From Cupriavidus taiwanensis (lineage in GTDB: Bacteria; Pseudomonadota; Gammaproteobacteria; Burkholderiales; Burkholderiaceae): a stretch of 64,000 nucleotides of DNA. Position numbers and translations under genes: made by a program. The stretch spans positions 535,598-599,597 of the forward strand of contig NZ_LT984805.1 of the NCBI RefSeq assembly GCF_900250115.1, written 5' to 3'. This document shows, piece after piece, positions 56,058 through 63,980 of this stretch (positions are counted from its first letter, which is position 1; each line of letters opens with the position of its first letter). The notes beneath the pieces are model-generated. The model did no database searches. It was not told where the DNA came from and saw only the letters and a program-made list of their open reading frames with translations.

Positions 56058-57029
56058 ATGCGCTGGTATATCAATGATGCTTCTTTGCAAGGCCAATACA
56101 ATGACGTACCTGAATTCCTCGCACTGCTACAGGGTCTCTTATCCTCAAGAAGCAGATTCGCTGTACTGAAGTCCGCCCTACACACTACACGAGCTCTCCC
56201 CCATCGAAATGTGACGGTCAGCCAGACACTTCGTGAAGTCTTGGCGGCGACAAACCTAGCCGATCTGCGCAGGGCCGTGTTGATATGGCTTGATCGGACA
56301 GGGCCGTTCTTGGATGACGATCGCCAGCCTGAACCGGAAGATTATTTTGAGTGTCTGGGTGTCGACGTTACTAACACCGGCTTGGGGGAAGCGACGAGGC
56401 GCATCAAAGCAGGTAATGAAGCTACTGCGTTTAGTTTTCCGGGTGGTGTGATCGAGTTTGGGAGATCACCGCTTCCAGTGGATCATGGCATTGCGGAAGA
56501 CCGTCGAGGGACTTACGAAGTCGAAAACCTCTGGGCGCTTGATAGCCTCGCGACTTCCGCCATGAACGCTGGAGTGGAGCCGACCAACTGGCAACAGCTT
56601 GTAGTGGCTGCGCGCGAGAGATTTCCCAGACTGCACATTCCCAATAGTCTCTATGAGAATAGTGTACTTGCCAAGGAACCCTTTGAGGCACCGATACGGG
56701 ACCGAGCAATGGCACTCTTCAAACACCTTGATGACTATATGGCCGGGCGTATGCCTGATGGCTCAGAAGGCCCCAACGCTCGCGCTATTGTCGATCAGTT
56801 CTTCACTGGGGATAGAGCTCTATTCTCGGGGGAATCACCTACAAATAAACGCACATTCAAGCAAGAGATGACCTTTCCCGATCCGGACGATGCAAGCAAG
56901 GAGATATTTGCACACTGGCATGGGAAAATCAGCCACCGCTATTTCCGATTGCATTTCGAATGGCCGGTTGCAGTCGATGCAACGAGGCTGAAAATCCTCT
57001 ATCTGGGGCCCAAGATCACGAAGGACTGA
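56058..57029 (+). CDS. uncharacterised protein, gene 3 of the defence operon
   Basis: 323 aa from ATG 56058, with GAGTGAGG upstream. No known fold recognised. Visible: RWYINDASLQGQYNDVPEFL at the N-terminus (ND near the start, as in some PIN-like or PLD-like effectors, not provable), a central ARERFPRLHIPNSLYENSV, and a C-terminal FKQEMTFPDPDDASKEIFAH...WHGKISHRYFRLHFEWP. Soluble. The tight spacing to gene 2 (2 bases) makes it part of the same system, probably the effector or specificity subunit. Directly after its stop lies a broken KfrA/TnpT-like fragment. Confidence 0.7.
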   Translation: MRWYINDASLQGQYNDVPEFLALLQGLLSSRSRFAVLKSALHTTRALPHRNVTVSQTLREVLAATNLADLRRAVLIWLDRTGPFLDDDRQPEPEDYFECLGVDVTNTGLGEATRRIKAGNEATAFSFPGGVIEFGRSPLPVDHGIAEDRRGTYEVENLWALDSLATSAMNAGVEPTNWQQLVVAARERFPRLHIPNSLYENSVLAKEPFEAPIRDRAMALFKHLDDYMAGRMPDGSEGPNARAIVDQFFTGDRALFSGESPTNKRTFKQEMTFPDPDDASKEIFAHWHGKISHRYFRLHFEWPVAVDATRLKILYLGPKITKD

Positions 57030-57048
57030 CCCCCTTACAGCCATTTCG

Positions 57049-57718
57049 ATCTGGCAGGCCGCGAACGAGGCCGCCACCGGGGAGCTCGCCACGCTGCGCG
57101 CCGAGGCGCGGCAATCCATCGAGGTAACCCAGGCGGCGCTGGCGGCGGAGCGGCAGGCGCACGCCGCGACCCAGGCCTGGCTCGAGGCCGGCCGCACGGA
57201 ACTGGAGGCGGGCCGGCGGCAGCTGGAGGCATTGCGCACCCAATTCTCGACGGTGCTGGAGCGGGCGCGCGAGCAGGTGACCATTGCCCAGGAACGCGCG
57301 GCAGAAGAGCGAGCGCGCGACGGAGGAGTTGCGCACAGAACTGGCGGCGGCGCGCCACGAGGCGCGCGACGCCGCGGTGGCGCAGGCCGCGGCGCTGGCC
57401 GACCGGCTCGCGGCCACCGAGCAGGCGCAGCGCCAGTCAGCCGGCGACCTGGACACCGGTGCAGGCGGCGCTGGCCGCAGCACGGGGCCGGGCCGAGCGC
57501 GCCGAAGCCGAGGCGGCGCTCGCGCGCCAGCTGCTGGCAGAATTGCGCCTGGCGCCGCGCGAGCGCGACTGCGGGGTTGGACGGCGGCGCAAGACCGGCG
57601 GCGCGCGGCGCCGACCACGACGGAAGCACAGGGCGAAGAGCAGGGGGCGCCGGCGCGGCCCGGCCACCCGGATGACGGCAGCGACAGTACCGATAGCAGC
57701 GATGACCACGAAAACTGA
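57049..57718 (+). pseudogene. cassette 2: KfrA/TnpT-like gene, truncated and frameshifted
   Basis: Homology to the 59370 gene starts sharply at 57049 (IWQAANEAATGELATLRAEA) without the DNA-binding N-terminus; 20 bases earlier the defence operon ends. Several deletions are visible (a 10-residue loss after LRAEAR; loss of the ASERR...LDQER segment, at about 57300), so the coiled coil is spread over two or three frames. The acidic tail (DDGSDSTDSSDDHEN, stop 57718) and the 17-nt overlap with the next gene are kept. Confidence 0.75.
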
Positions 57719-57956
57719 GCGGGCGGAGGCGATCTGCTGGATCCAGGCGCAGATGGCCGACTACGGCTTGACCATGGAGGAACTGGGGGCGGCGGGGTGC
57801 TTTGATCCGCCGCCGCCCCCTCCGTCCCCTGCGGCGGCGCCGGTCTGCTACCGCAACGCGGAAGGGCTGACCTGGGACGGGCAGGGCGAGATGCCGTCGT
57901 GGCTAAAGCGGGCGGTCAATGCCGGGCAGAGCGTGGAGTTTTTCCGGGTAGGATAA
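57702..57956 (+). CDS. mini H-NS-like protein, cassette copy 2
   Basis: 84 aa, intact: MTTKTERAEAICWIQAQMAD, YGLTMEELGAAGCFDPPPPP, and the H-NS-type C-terminal domain YRNAEGLTWDGQGEMPSWL with LKRAVNAGQSVEFFRVG. It is about 85% identical to the copies at 52930 and 60400, although the gene upstream is ruined, which suggests that the small protein is the part under selection. ATG 57702 overlaps the upstream frame by 17 nt. A nucleoid-associated or anti-silencing role is inferred from the domain. Confidence 0.7.
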   Translation: MTTKTERAEAICWIQAQMADYGLTMEELGAAGCFDPPPPPPSPAAAPVCYRNAEGLTWDGQGEMPSWLKRAVNAGQSVEFFRVG

Positions 57957-57972
57957 GGCGCGCCTCTTGTTG

Positions 57973-59133
57973 ATGCGGTTAGACAGCACGAAGCTCAACG
58001 CCATGATCGAGGAGGGGGAGCGCTTGATCAACCCAGACGAAATACACGCGCCCGGGTCGGGCGACGAGCTTGTTTATCCGCCCGCATTGACGTTGCATGG
58101 CGGTACCGAAGCGATGCTGACTTTCGCCCTGGACGGCATGGGCGTCCTGCGCCACGTCGATGCGGTACCAAACGGCAAGCAATGTGGTTGCGTCTGCCCC
58201 GCCTGCAACGAGCCACTGATCGCCCGCCATGGGGCCGTGCGGGCTCACTCGTTCGCGCACGACTCCGGTGCGGAATGTCGGTGGGCACACGAGACTGTGC
58301 TTCATCACCTGGCCAAGGTACTGATTGCACAACGAGGGGAGTTTGCGGTACCGGGCGTTGACGTGGTGGTTGAGCGCCAGGGCCCGGTGATTCCGATTCG
58401 GGCCAGGGGATCACTGCCGGGACGGACTATCTATCCGCAATCGGTCGCCTTGGAGCACTTGCTCTTTGACGTGCGGCCCGACGTGGTGATCACCTATGGT
58501 GACCGGCTGCTGCTCGTCGAGATTGCCGTGACCCATAAGGTTGGGCAGTCGAAGCTCGCCCGCCTGCAAGAACTCGGTCATGCCGCGGTCGAGATCGATC
58601 TGAGTCGCCAGCGACCGTCGACGGTTGGCGAACTGGCGGCGGTGCTATTCCGGAATGATCCTCGCAAGAAGTGGCTGGTGAATCGAAAGCAGGACGAGCT
58701 CCGCGCACGTCTGGAAGCCCAATGCGAAGCAGATTATCAGAAGCACCTCGAGGAGACGCGGGCTTTCGAGGCAAGAGTCGCAGCGTGGCGGTCCAAAGAA
58801 GACTGTGTTGCCAATAGCTTCAAGGAGCAGACTGCCGAGCCGCTGCGCGTAGCAGAACCATCATTGGCAGCGCGTACCTCTTTGCCGGGCGTGCGGTACG
58901 CGGTTAGCGGAGGCGCGCTCGTCTTGTACAACGGGGCTGACAATTGTCTCCGGATCGCTATCGAGGGACAGCCGGAGGCGTTACGCGATGCCGTTGAACA
59001 GTTGAGCTTTGGTTCCGACGCAGTCGGCTATGCCATGACGAAATCGGCATGGGCTCGCCTGATGAGCGAGCAAGGTCATCGGTTTGGCACCATTACCAAC
59101 GACTATGAACCACCCAGTGAGGGGACGGCGTGA
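57973..59133 (+). CDS. CoiA-like nuclease-domain protein
   Basis: About 386 aa; starts are TTG 57967, ATG 57973 or ATG 58003, none with a strong ribosome site. It has the competence protein CoiA pattern: a zinc-ribbon-like segment CGCVCPACNEPLIARHGAVR followed by AHSFAHDSGAECRWAHETVL (His/Cys), then a PD-(D/E)xK nuclease core RPDVVITYGDRLLLVEIAVT with candidate catalytic D and E. The C-terminal 150 residues (ELRARLEAQCEADYQKHLEE...) are helical and unassigned. CoiA helps incoming DNA in competent cells; CoiA-like proteins outside competence operons occur in mobile elements and defence islands. It stands alone, between cassettes 2 and 3. Confidence 0.72.
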   Translation: MRLDSTKLNAMIEEGERLINPDEIHAPGSGDELVYPPALTLHGGTEAMLTFALDGMGVLRHVDAVPNGKQCGCVCPACNEPLIARHGAVRAHSFAHDSGAECRWAHETVLHHLAKVLIAQRGEFAVPGVDVVVERQGPVIPIRARGSLPGRTIYPQSVALEHLLFDVRPDVVITYGDRLLLVEIAVTHKVGQSKLARLQELGHAAVEIDLSRQRPSTVGELAAVLFRNDPRKKWLVNRKQDELRARLEAQCEADYQKHLEETRAFEARVAAWRSKEDCVANSFKEQTAEPLRVAEPSLAARTSLPGVRYAVSGGALVLYNGADNCLRIAIEGQPEALRDAVEQLSFGSDAVGYAMTKSAWARLMSEQGHRFGTITNDYEPPSEGTA

Positions 59134-59369
59134 ATGAGATGCCAGTGGCATAGGGCTTCGTCGGCGAGGTTAAGGTCATAATCCTTGGTCTGGCCCGCCA
59201 AGGGCCCAACGTGCATGCGGTGGGCCTTGTGGCCTGTTCGGGCACGCCGCAGTCCTAGTCATTCACCAACAGCTCCGGGGAGTGTTCCGCGGGTGGGGGC
59301 CCGGCGTGATGAAGTCATAGACCAACGCCTGACCACGACGCCGCGCTGCAGGCTGACCTGGCCGCTGAT
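59134..59369. other. spacer before cassette 3
   Basis: About 235 bases, no gene recognised. Cassette homology begins at about 59333 (DHDAALQADL-type codons in frame with the gene below, preceded by a stop at about 59308), so the proper start region of the KfrA/TnpT-like gene is missing. Confidence 0.4.
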
Positions 59370-60416
59370 GTGGCGGAACTGCGCAGCCGCTTTCCCGAGA
59401 CCCGCGCGCTGTACCGCGAGGTCTGCGGGCTGCTGTTCTTCCGTTATGGCGTCACGCCCACCGCCAACAAGCCCTACAGCCTGGTACGCAAGGGCAGCAT
59501 GGGCACGCCGGCCGAGGTGCTGCAGGCGTTCTGGCAGGAGCTGCGCGGGCGCACGCGCGTGACCATCGACCACCCCGACCTGCCGGATGCATTGAAGGAC
59601 ATCGCGGCCGGGGCGGTCCGGACCATCTGGCAGGCGGCCAACGAGGCCGCCACCGGGGAGCTCGCCACGCTGCGCGCCGAGGCGCGCGCGGCCGCCAGCG
59701 CCGCCGAGGCCGAGCGCGCCGCGGCGCGGCAATCCATCGAGGAAACCCAGGCGGCACTGGCCGCCGAGCGGCAGGCGCACGCCGCGACGCAGGCCCGGCT
59801 CGACGCGGGCCGCGCCGAACTGGAGGTTGGCCGGCGTCAGCTGGAGGCATTGCGCACCCAATTCTCGACCGAGCTCGAGCGCGCCCGCGAACAGGTGGCC
59901 ATCGCGCAGGAACGGGCCGAGGCCAGCGAGCGGCGCGCGTTGCGCGCGAACTGGACCAGGAGCGCCGCACGGCAGAAGAGCGAGCGCGCGGCCGAAGACC
60001 TGCGTACGGAACTGGCAGCGGCGCGCCACGAGGCGCGCGACGCCGCGGTGGCGCAGGCCGAGGCCCGCGCCCGGCTCGAGGCCCAGGCCGCGGCGCTCAC
60101 CGACCGGCTCGCGGCCGCCGAGCAGGCGCAGCGCCAGTCAGCCGGCGAGCGGGACACCGTGCAGGCGAAACTGGCCGCGGTGCAGCGCCGGGCCGAGCGC
60201 GCCGAAGCCGAAGCGGCGCTCGCGCGCCAGCTGCTGGCAGAATTGCGCCCGGCGCCGCGCGAGCGCGACGGCGGTGGGGGACGGCGGCGCAAGACCGGCG
60301 GCCCGGCGCCGACCGCGCCGGAAGCCCAGAACGAAGAGCAGGGGGCGCCGGCGCGGCCCGGCCACCCGGATGACGGTAACGACAGCAGCGACGGCAACGA
60401 TGGCAACGAACACTGA
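59370..60416 (+). CDS. cassette 3: KfrA/TnpT-like coiled-coil DNA-binding protein
   Basis: 348 aa if GTG 59370 is used. Upstream in-frame codons still encode AALQADLAADV, homologous to module A, but no ATG remains, so the 5' end has been recombined away. The KfrA-type domain is complete (LRSRFPETRALYREVCGLLF; TPAEVLQAFWQELRGRTRV), then a coiled coil, then the acidic tail GNDSSDGNDGNEH. At about residue 190 the sequence RALRANWTRSAARQK replaces RSLRELDQERTARQK, showing two compensating 2-base indels. The stop overlaps the H-NS-like gene by 17 nt. Confidence 0.75.
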   Translation: MAELRSRFPETRALYREVCGLLFFRYGVTPTANKPYSLVRKGSMGTPAEVLQAFWQELRGRTRVTIDHPDLPDALKDIAAGAVRTIWQAANEAATGELATLRAEARAAASAAEAERAAARQSIEETQAALAAERQAHAATQARLDAGRAELEVGRRQLEALRTQFSTELERAREQVAIAQERAEASERRALRANWTRSAARQKSERAAEDLRTELAAARHEARDAAVAQAEARARLEAQAAALTDRLAAAEQAQRQSAGERDTVQAKLAAVQRRAERAEAEAALARQLLAELRPAPRERDGGGGRRRKTGGPAPTAPEAQNEEQGAPARPGHPDDGNDSSDGNDGNEH

Positions 60417-60654
60417 GCGGGCGGCCGCGATCCGCTGGATCCAGGCGCAGATGGCCGACTATGGGCTGACCCTGGAGGCACTGCAGGCGGCGGGGTGCTT
60501 TGAACCGCCGCCGCCCCCTCCGCCACCTGCGGCGCCGCCGGTCTGCTACCGCAATGCCGAAGGGCTGACCTGGGACGGGCAGGGCGAGATGCCGTCGTGG
60601 CTCAAGCGGGCGGTCAATGCCGGGCAGAGCGTGGAGTTTTTCAGGGTCGGATAA
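60400..60654 (+). CDS. mini H-NS-like protein, cassette copy 3
   Basis: 84 aa: MATNTERAAAIRWIQAQMAD, YGLTLEALQAAGCFEPPPPP (proline linker of eight), and C-terminal YRNAEGLTWDGQGEMPSWL, the H-NS AT-minor-groove motif in an acidic variant. ATG 60400 lies inside the last codons of the KfrA/TnpT-like gene, so translation is probably coupled by re-initiation. A frameshift that fuses the two proteins is an alternative. Confidence 0.72.
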   Translation: MATNTERAAAIRWIQAQMADYGLTLEALQAAGCFEPPPPPPPPAAPPVCYRNAEGLTWDGQGEMPSWLKRAVNAGQSVEFFRVG

Positions 60655-60927
60655 GAGCCATCAAGGACAAAGCTGGGTACCGGAGTGCTGAAATATTTCA
60701 GCAAAATCAGAGGCTTGCCCAGGATGTGGCGGCTTTTTACGAATCCCGGGCGACCCTCAAGTACGCAACCGGTCGTTTTCGGACAGTCGTTCCCCCGTCA
60801 CGTCAGGATCGTTGGGACAAGCATAAGCAGGCGGTATGGGCTCGATACCGCAGAAGGCAATGCTTAGGGCAATGGCGTGTCGTGATGTATCCTCTTGAAC
60901 TTTATCGACATTCTTAGGGTACCGGCG
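60655..60927. other. spacer with a relic of a Tn-B end
   Basis: No gene recognised. It contains a 20-base match to the outer end of the Tn-B inverted repeat (60739-60758). The promoter for the HTH-helicase operon should lie in its right part. Confidence 0.4.
60739..60758 (-). repeat. solitary outer end of the Tn-B inverted repeat
   Basis: ACGAATCCCGGGCGACCCTC matches the right end of Tn-B (ACGAATCCCGGCCGACCCTC at 30010-30029) at 19 of 20 bases and in the same orientation. Further inward the match fades. Confidence 0.5.
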
Positions 60928-61128
60928 ATGGGGGGGAGTCTTTCTACGGATGACGTACTGACAGTTTCGGAAGTGGCTGAGTACCTCAAAGTCAACGAAC
61001 GCACCGTCTATCGCCTCGCTGCGGCAAAGAAGATCCCGGCATTCAAGGTCGGGACCGCCTGGCGATTTAAGCGCGCGGAGCTGGATGCCTGGATTACGGC
61101 TCAGAGCCAGCCCCCAACAAAAGAGTAA
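60928..61128 (+). CDS. excisionase-type (MerR-like) helix-turn-helix protein
   Basis: 66 aa from ATG 60928 (a TTG at 60895 would lengthen it). HTH_17/excisionase fold: VLTVSEVAEYLKVNERTVYR, LAAAKKIPAFKVGTAWRFKR, AELDAWITAQS. It lies 5 bases before the helicase gene, so they are co-transcribed. Such small HTH proteins often head helicase/methyltransferase defence operons and probably regulate them; a recombination directionality role is the alternative. Confidence 0.8.
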   Translation: MGGSLSTDDVLTVSEVAEYLKVNERTVYRLAAAKKIPAFKVGTAWRFKRAELDAWITAQSQPPTKE

Positions 61129-61133
61129 CGCCC

Positions 61134-63980
61134 GTGATTACTGCCTATCACGCCAAGTACTTCGCCAGCGAGCTGAGCCGCCGCTACTCCGCGGCGGACT
61201 CTGAGAAGCTCGCCGGAACGCTTCTTGACGCCCAGGTCGACCTTAACCCGCACCAGCTCGAGGCGGCGCTTTTCGCGTTCAGGTCCCCCCTCTCGAAGGG
61301 CGCGATTCTTGCGGACGAAGTCGGCCTTGGAAAAACAATAGAAGCGGGGCTCGTGCTTGCCCAGAAATGGGCAGAAGGCAAGCGACGGATCTTAATCGTA
61401 ACGCCCGCGAATCTTCGCAAGCAGTGGACGCAGGAGATGGCGGAAAAGTTCTTCCTGCCTACAGTGATCCTCGAGGCAAAGAACTACCTTCAGCTCCAAA
61501 AGTCCGGGGTACGACGCCCGTTCGAGCAGCCTTCGATGGTGGTCTGTTCATACCAGTTCGCAGCGAAGCACGCCGAGGAACTAATGACGACCCGGTGGGA
61601 CTTGGTGATCATGGACGAGGCCCACCGACTTCGGAATGTCTACCGACCCGACAACAAGATCGGCAATACCCTGAAGCGGGCATTGGCTAACGCACCGAAG
61701 CTCCTGCTCACCGCGACTCCGCTCCAGAACTCTCTCCTCGAGCTTTATGGACTTGTGAGCATCATTGACGACTACGCCTTCGGCGACGCAAGGAGCTTCA
61801 GGACTCAGTTTGCCCGGCTTAACGGCGACGGGAATTTCAACGAGCTGAAGGCGAGGCTTAAGCCCGTCTGCCACCGTACTCTCCGCCGGCAGGTACTCGA
61901 GTACATCCGGTACACGAACCGGATTCCGATCACAGAGGAGTTCGTCCCGTCCGACGTCGAACACACCCTCTACGAGATGGTTTCAGACTACCTACGGCGC
62001 CCCTCCCTATACGCTCTTCCGAGTTCGCAGCGACAACTGATGACGCTGATCCTCCGCAAGCTGCTCGCGTCGTCGACCTTCGCCATTGCTGGCGCCTTGG
62101 AGTCCCTCGCCAACAAACTCCGCAAACAGCTCCCTGGCAACGCGTCCGCCGCCCGGTCCGGCGACGGCATTGAGGACGACTTCGAGGAGTTCGAGGAATA
62201 TGCCGACGAATGGGGTGCGGACGCCCAGCCAGAACCGCTTACCGCGGAAGACGTGGCATCAATTGACGAGGAGATAGCGTCGCTCGAGGAGTTTCGGGCC
62301 CTCGCGGTCTCAATCTCGGAGAATGCGAAGGGCATGGCGCTTCTGAAAGCGCTCCGCGCAGGCTTCGAGAAAGCTAGAGAGCTCGGGGCGGCCGAGAAGA
62401 CCATCGTTTTCACGGAGTCGCGGCGAACGCAGGACTACCTGGTGTGCCTGCTTACGGAGAATGGGTACGCCGGTAAGCTGGTGCTGTTCAACGGGTCGAA
62501 CTCCGACAAGAAGTCGAAAGCCATCTATGCCGAATGGGTGGAGGCGAATAAAGGGACTGACAAGGTCACCGGCTCCCGCACCGCTGACATTCGTGCAGCG
62601 CTTGTGGACTATTTCCGCGATCACGCGACAGTCATGATCGCGACGGAGGCAGCGGCCGAAGGCATCAACCTACAGTTCTGCTCGATGGTGGTGAACTACG
62701 ACCTCCCTTGGAACCCTCAGCGGATTGAGCAGCGAATCGGCCGATGTCACCGGTACGGGCAGCGTTACGACGTCGTAGTGGTCAATTTTCTGAACAGGAA
62801 GAACGAAGCCGACCGGCGGGTCTTTGAGCTCCTCTCTGAGAAGTTTCGGCTGTTCTCCGGCGTCTTCGGTGCAAGCGACGAGGTTCTCGGCGCAATTGAA
62901 TCGGGAGTCGAATTCGAGAAGCGCATCGTCGCTATCTACCAGAACTGCCGTACCCCCGCGGAGATCGAAGGCAATTTCCGACAGCTCCAGGAAGAAATGG
63001 ATGCGCACATCATCTCGACGATGGAGGACACACGGCAGAAGCTCCTCGAGAACTTCGACGCGGAGGTCCATGACCGCCTGAGGGTCAACTTGGACGAAAG
63101 CCGGTCTTACATCAATAGGCATGAATCGATGCTCTGGGCGCTAACGCGCCGCGAGCTCGAGGACAAGGCTGACTTCGACGCGGAAGAGCTCCGTTTCCGG
63201 CTTCTGGCCAACCCATTTCCAGAGCAAGAGATCCCCGTCGGCGCATATGCACTCGCAAAGGACCCGGGGAAAGCACACCGGTACCGGATCGGGCATCCGT
63301 TGGCCCAGGCGGTGATTGCCTCCGCGGCCGGGCGCCCCCTTCCTGAGGCCACGATCGAGTTCGTCTATTCGGACCAAGCGAGGAAAGCGGCCAGCATCGA
63401 GCCTTTTGTCGGGATGTCCGGCTACCTCCTCGCGACGAAGCTATCAATCTATGGGGCGGACGCCCAAGACCATATCATCTTGACGGCCATGACTGACGGC
63501 GGATTGGCTGTCCCGGAAGACACAGTCCGAAGGTTTCTTGAAATCCCCGCGGAGATCGTCCGAACCGTAGAGATCGACGGCGACGCAACGGTTCGCGACG
63601 CTGCCAATCGCCGGAAGAATGAGATCCTCGAAGGGCTCGCGGCCCAGCAGGCGGTCTGGTTCGATGAGGAAATGGAGAAGCTCAACGGCTGGGCAGAGGA
63701 CAAGCGCCGAGGGCTCAAGGCGGAGCTCAAGGACTATGACGACCGGATCAACGAGCTCAAGAAGCAGGCGCGCTGTGCCCCGACGCTTCCTGAGAAGCTC
63801 GAGGTCCAGAAGAAACTGCGAGACCTCGACAAGAAGCGCGACGAAGCCTGGCGCGAATATGACGGTGCTGCCAAAGACGTCGAGTGGCACAAGGACGAAC
63901 TTCTCGACCAAATCGAGGATCAGCTCCGGCAGACGGCGGCGGAAGAGGTCCTTTTCTGCGTGCGTTGGACGGTCAGGTGA
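61134..63980 (+). CDS. SNF2-family DEAD/DEAH helicase, probable defence protein
   Basis: 948 aa, start GTG 61134. Superfamily 2 motor: Walker A ADEVGLGKTIEAGL (60-73), DEAH box VIMDEAHRLRN (161-164), motif III LLLTATPLQNS, and in the second lobe VFTESRRTQDYL, VMIATEAAAEGINLQFC and motif VI QRIGRCHRYGQ. After the motor come about 380 residues, ending in a long coiled coil (DYDDRINELKKQARCAPTLP...) and a basic end VRWTVR. This architecture is found in DISARM-like (DrmD) and DUF1156-methylase-linked defence operons, where a methyltransferase follows. The window ends 20 bases after the stop, so partners cannot be seen. Confidence 0.85.
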   Translation: MITAYHAKYFASELSRRYSAADSEKLAGTLLDAQVDLNPHQLEAALFAFRSPLSKGAILADEVGLGKTIEAGLVLAQKWAEGKRRILIVTPANLRKQWTQEMAEKFFLPTVILEAKNYLQLQKSGVRRPFEQPSMVVCSYQFAAKHAEELMTTRWDLVIMDEAHRLRNVYRPDNKIGNTLKRALANAPKLLLTATPLQNSLLELYGLVSIIDDYAFGDARSFRTQFARLNGDGNFNELKARLKPVCHRTLRRQVLEYIRYTNRIPITEEFVPSDVEHTLYEMVSDYLRRPSLYALPSSQRQLMTLILRKLLASSTFAIAGALESLANKLRKQLPGNASAARSGDGIEDDFEEFEEYADEWGADAQPEPLTAEDVASIDEEIASLEEFRALAVSISENAKGMALLKALRAGFEKARELGAAEKTIVFTESRRTQDYLVCLLTENGYAGKLVLFNGSNSDKKSKAIYAEWVEANKGTDKVTGSRTADIRAALVDYFRDHATVMIATEAAAEGINLQFCSMVVNYDLPWNPQRIEQRIGRCHRYGQRYDVVVVNFLNRKNEADRRVFELLSEKFRLFSGVFGASDEVLGAIESGVEFEKRIVAIYQNCRTPAEIEGNFRQLQEEMDAHIISTMEDTRQKLLENFDAEVHDRLRVNLDESRSYINRHESMLWALTRRELEDKADFDAEELRFRLLANPFPEQEIPVGAYALAKDPGKAHRYRIGHPLAQAVIASAAGRPLPEATIEFVYSDQARKAASIEPFVGMSGYLLATKLSIYGADAQDHIILTAMTDGGLAVPEDTVRRFLEIPAEIVRTVEIDGDATVRDAANRRKNEILEGLAAQQAVWFDEEMEKLNGWAEDKRRGLKAELKDYDDRINELKKQARCAPTLPEKLEVQKKLRDLDKKRDEAWREYDGAAKDVEWHKDELLDQIEDQLRQTAAEEVLFCVRWTVR

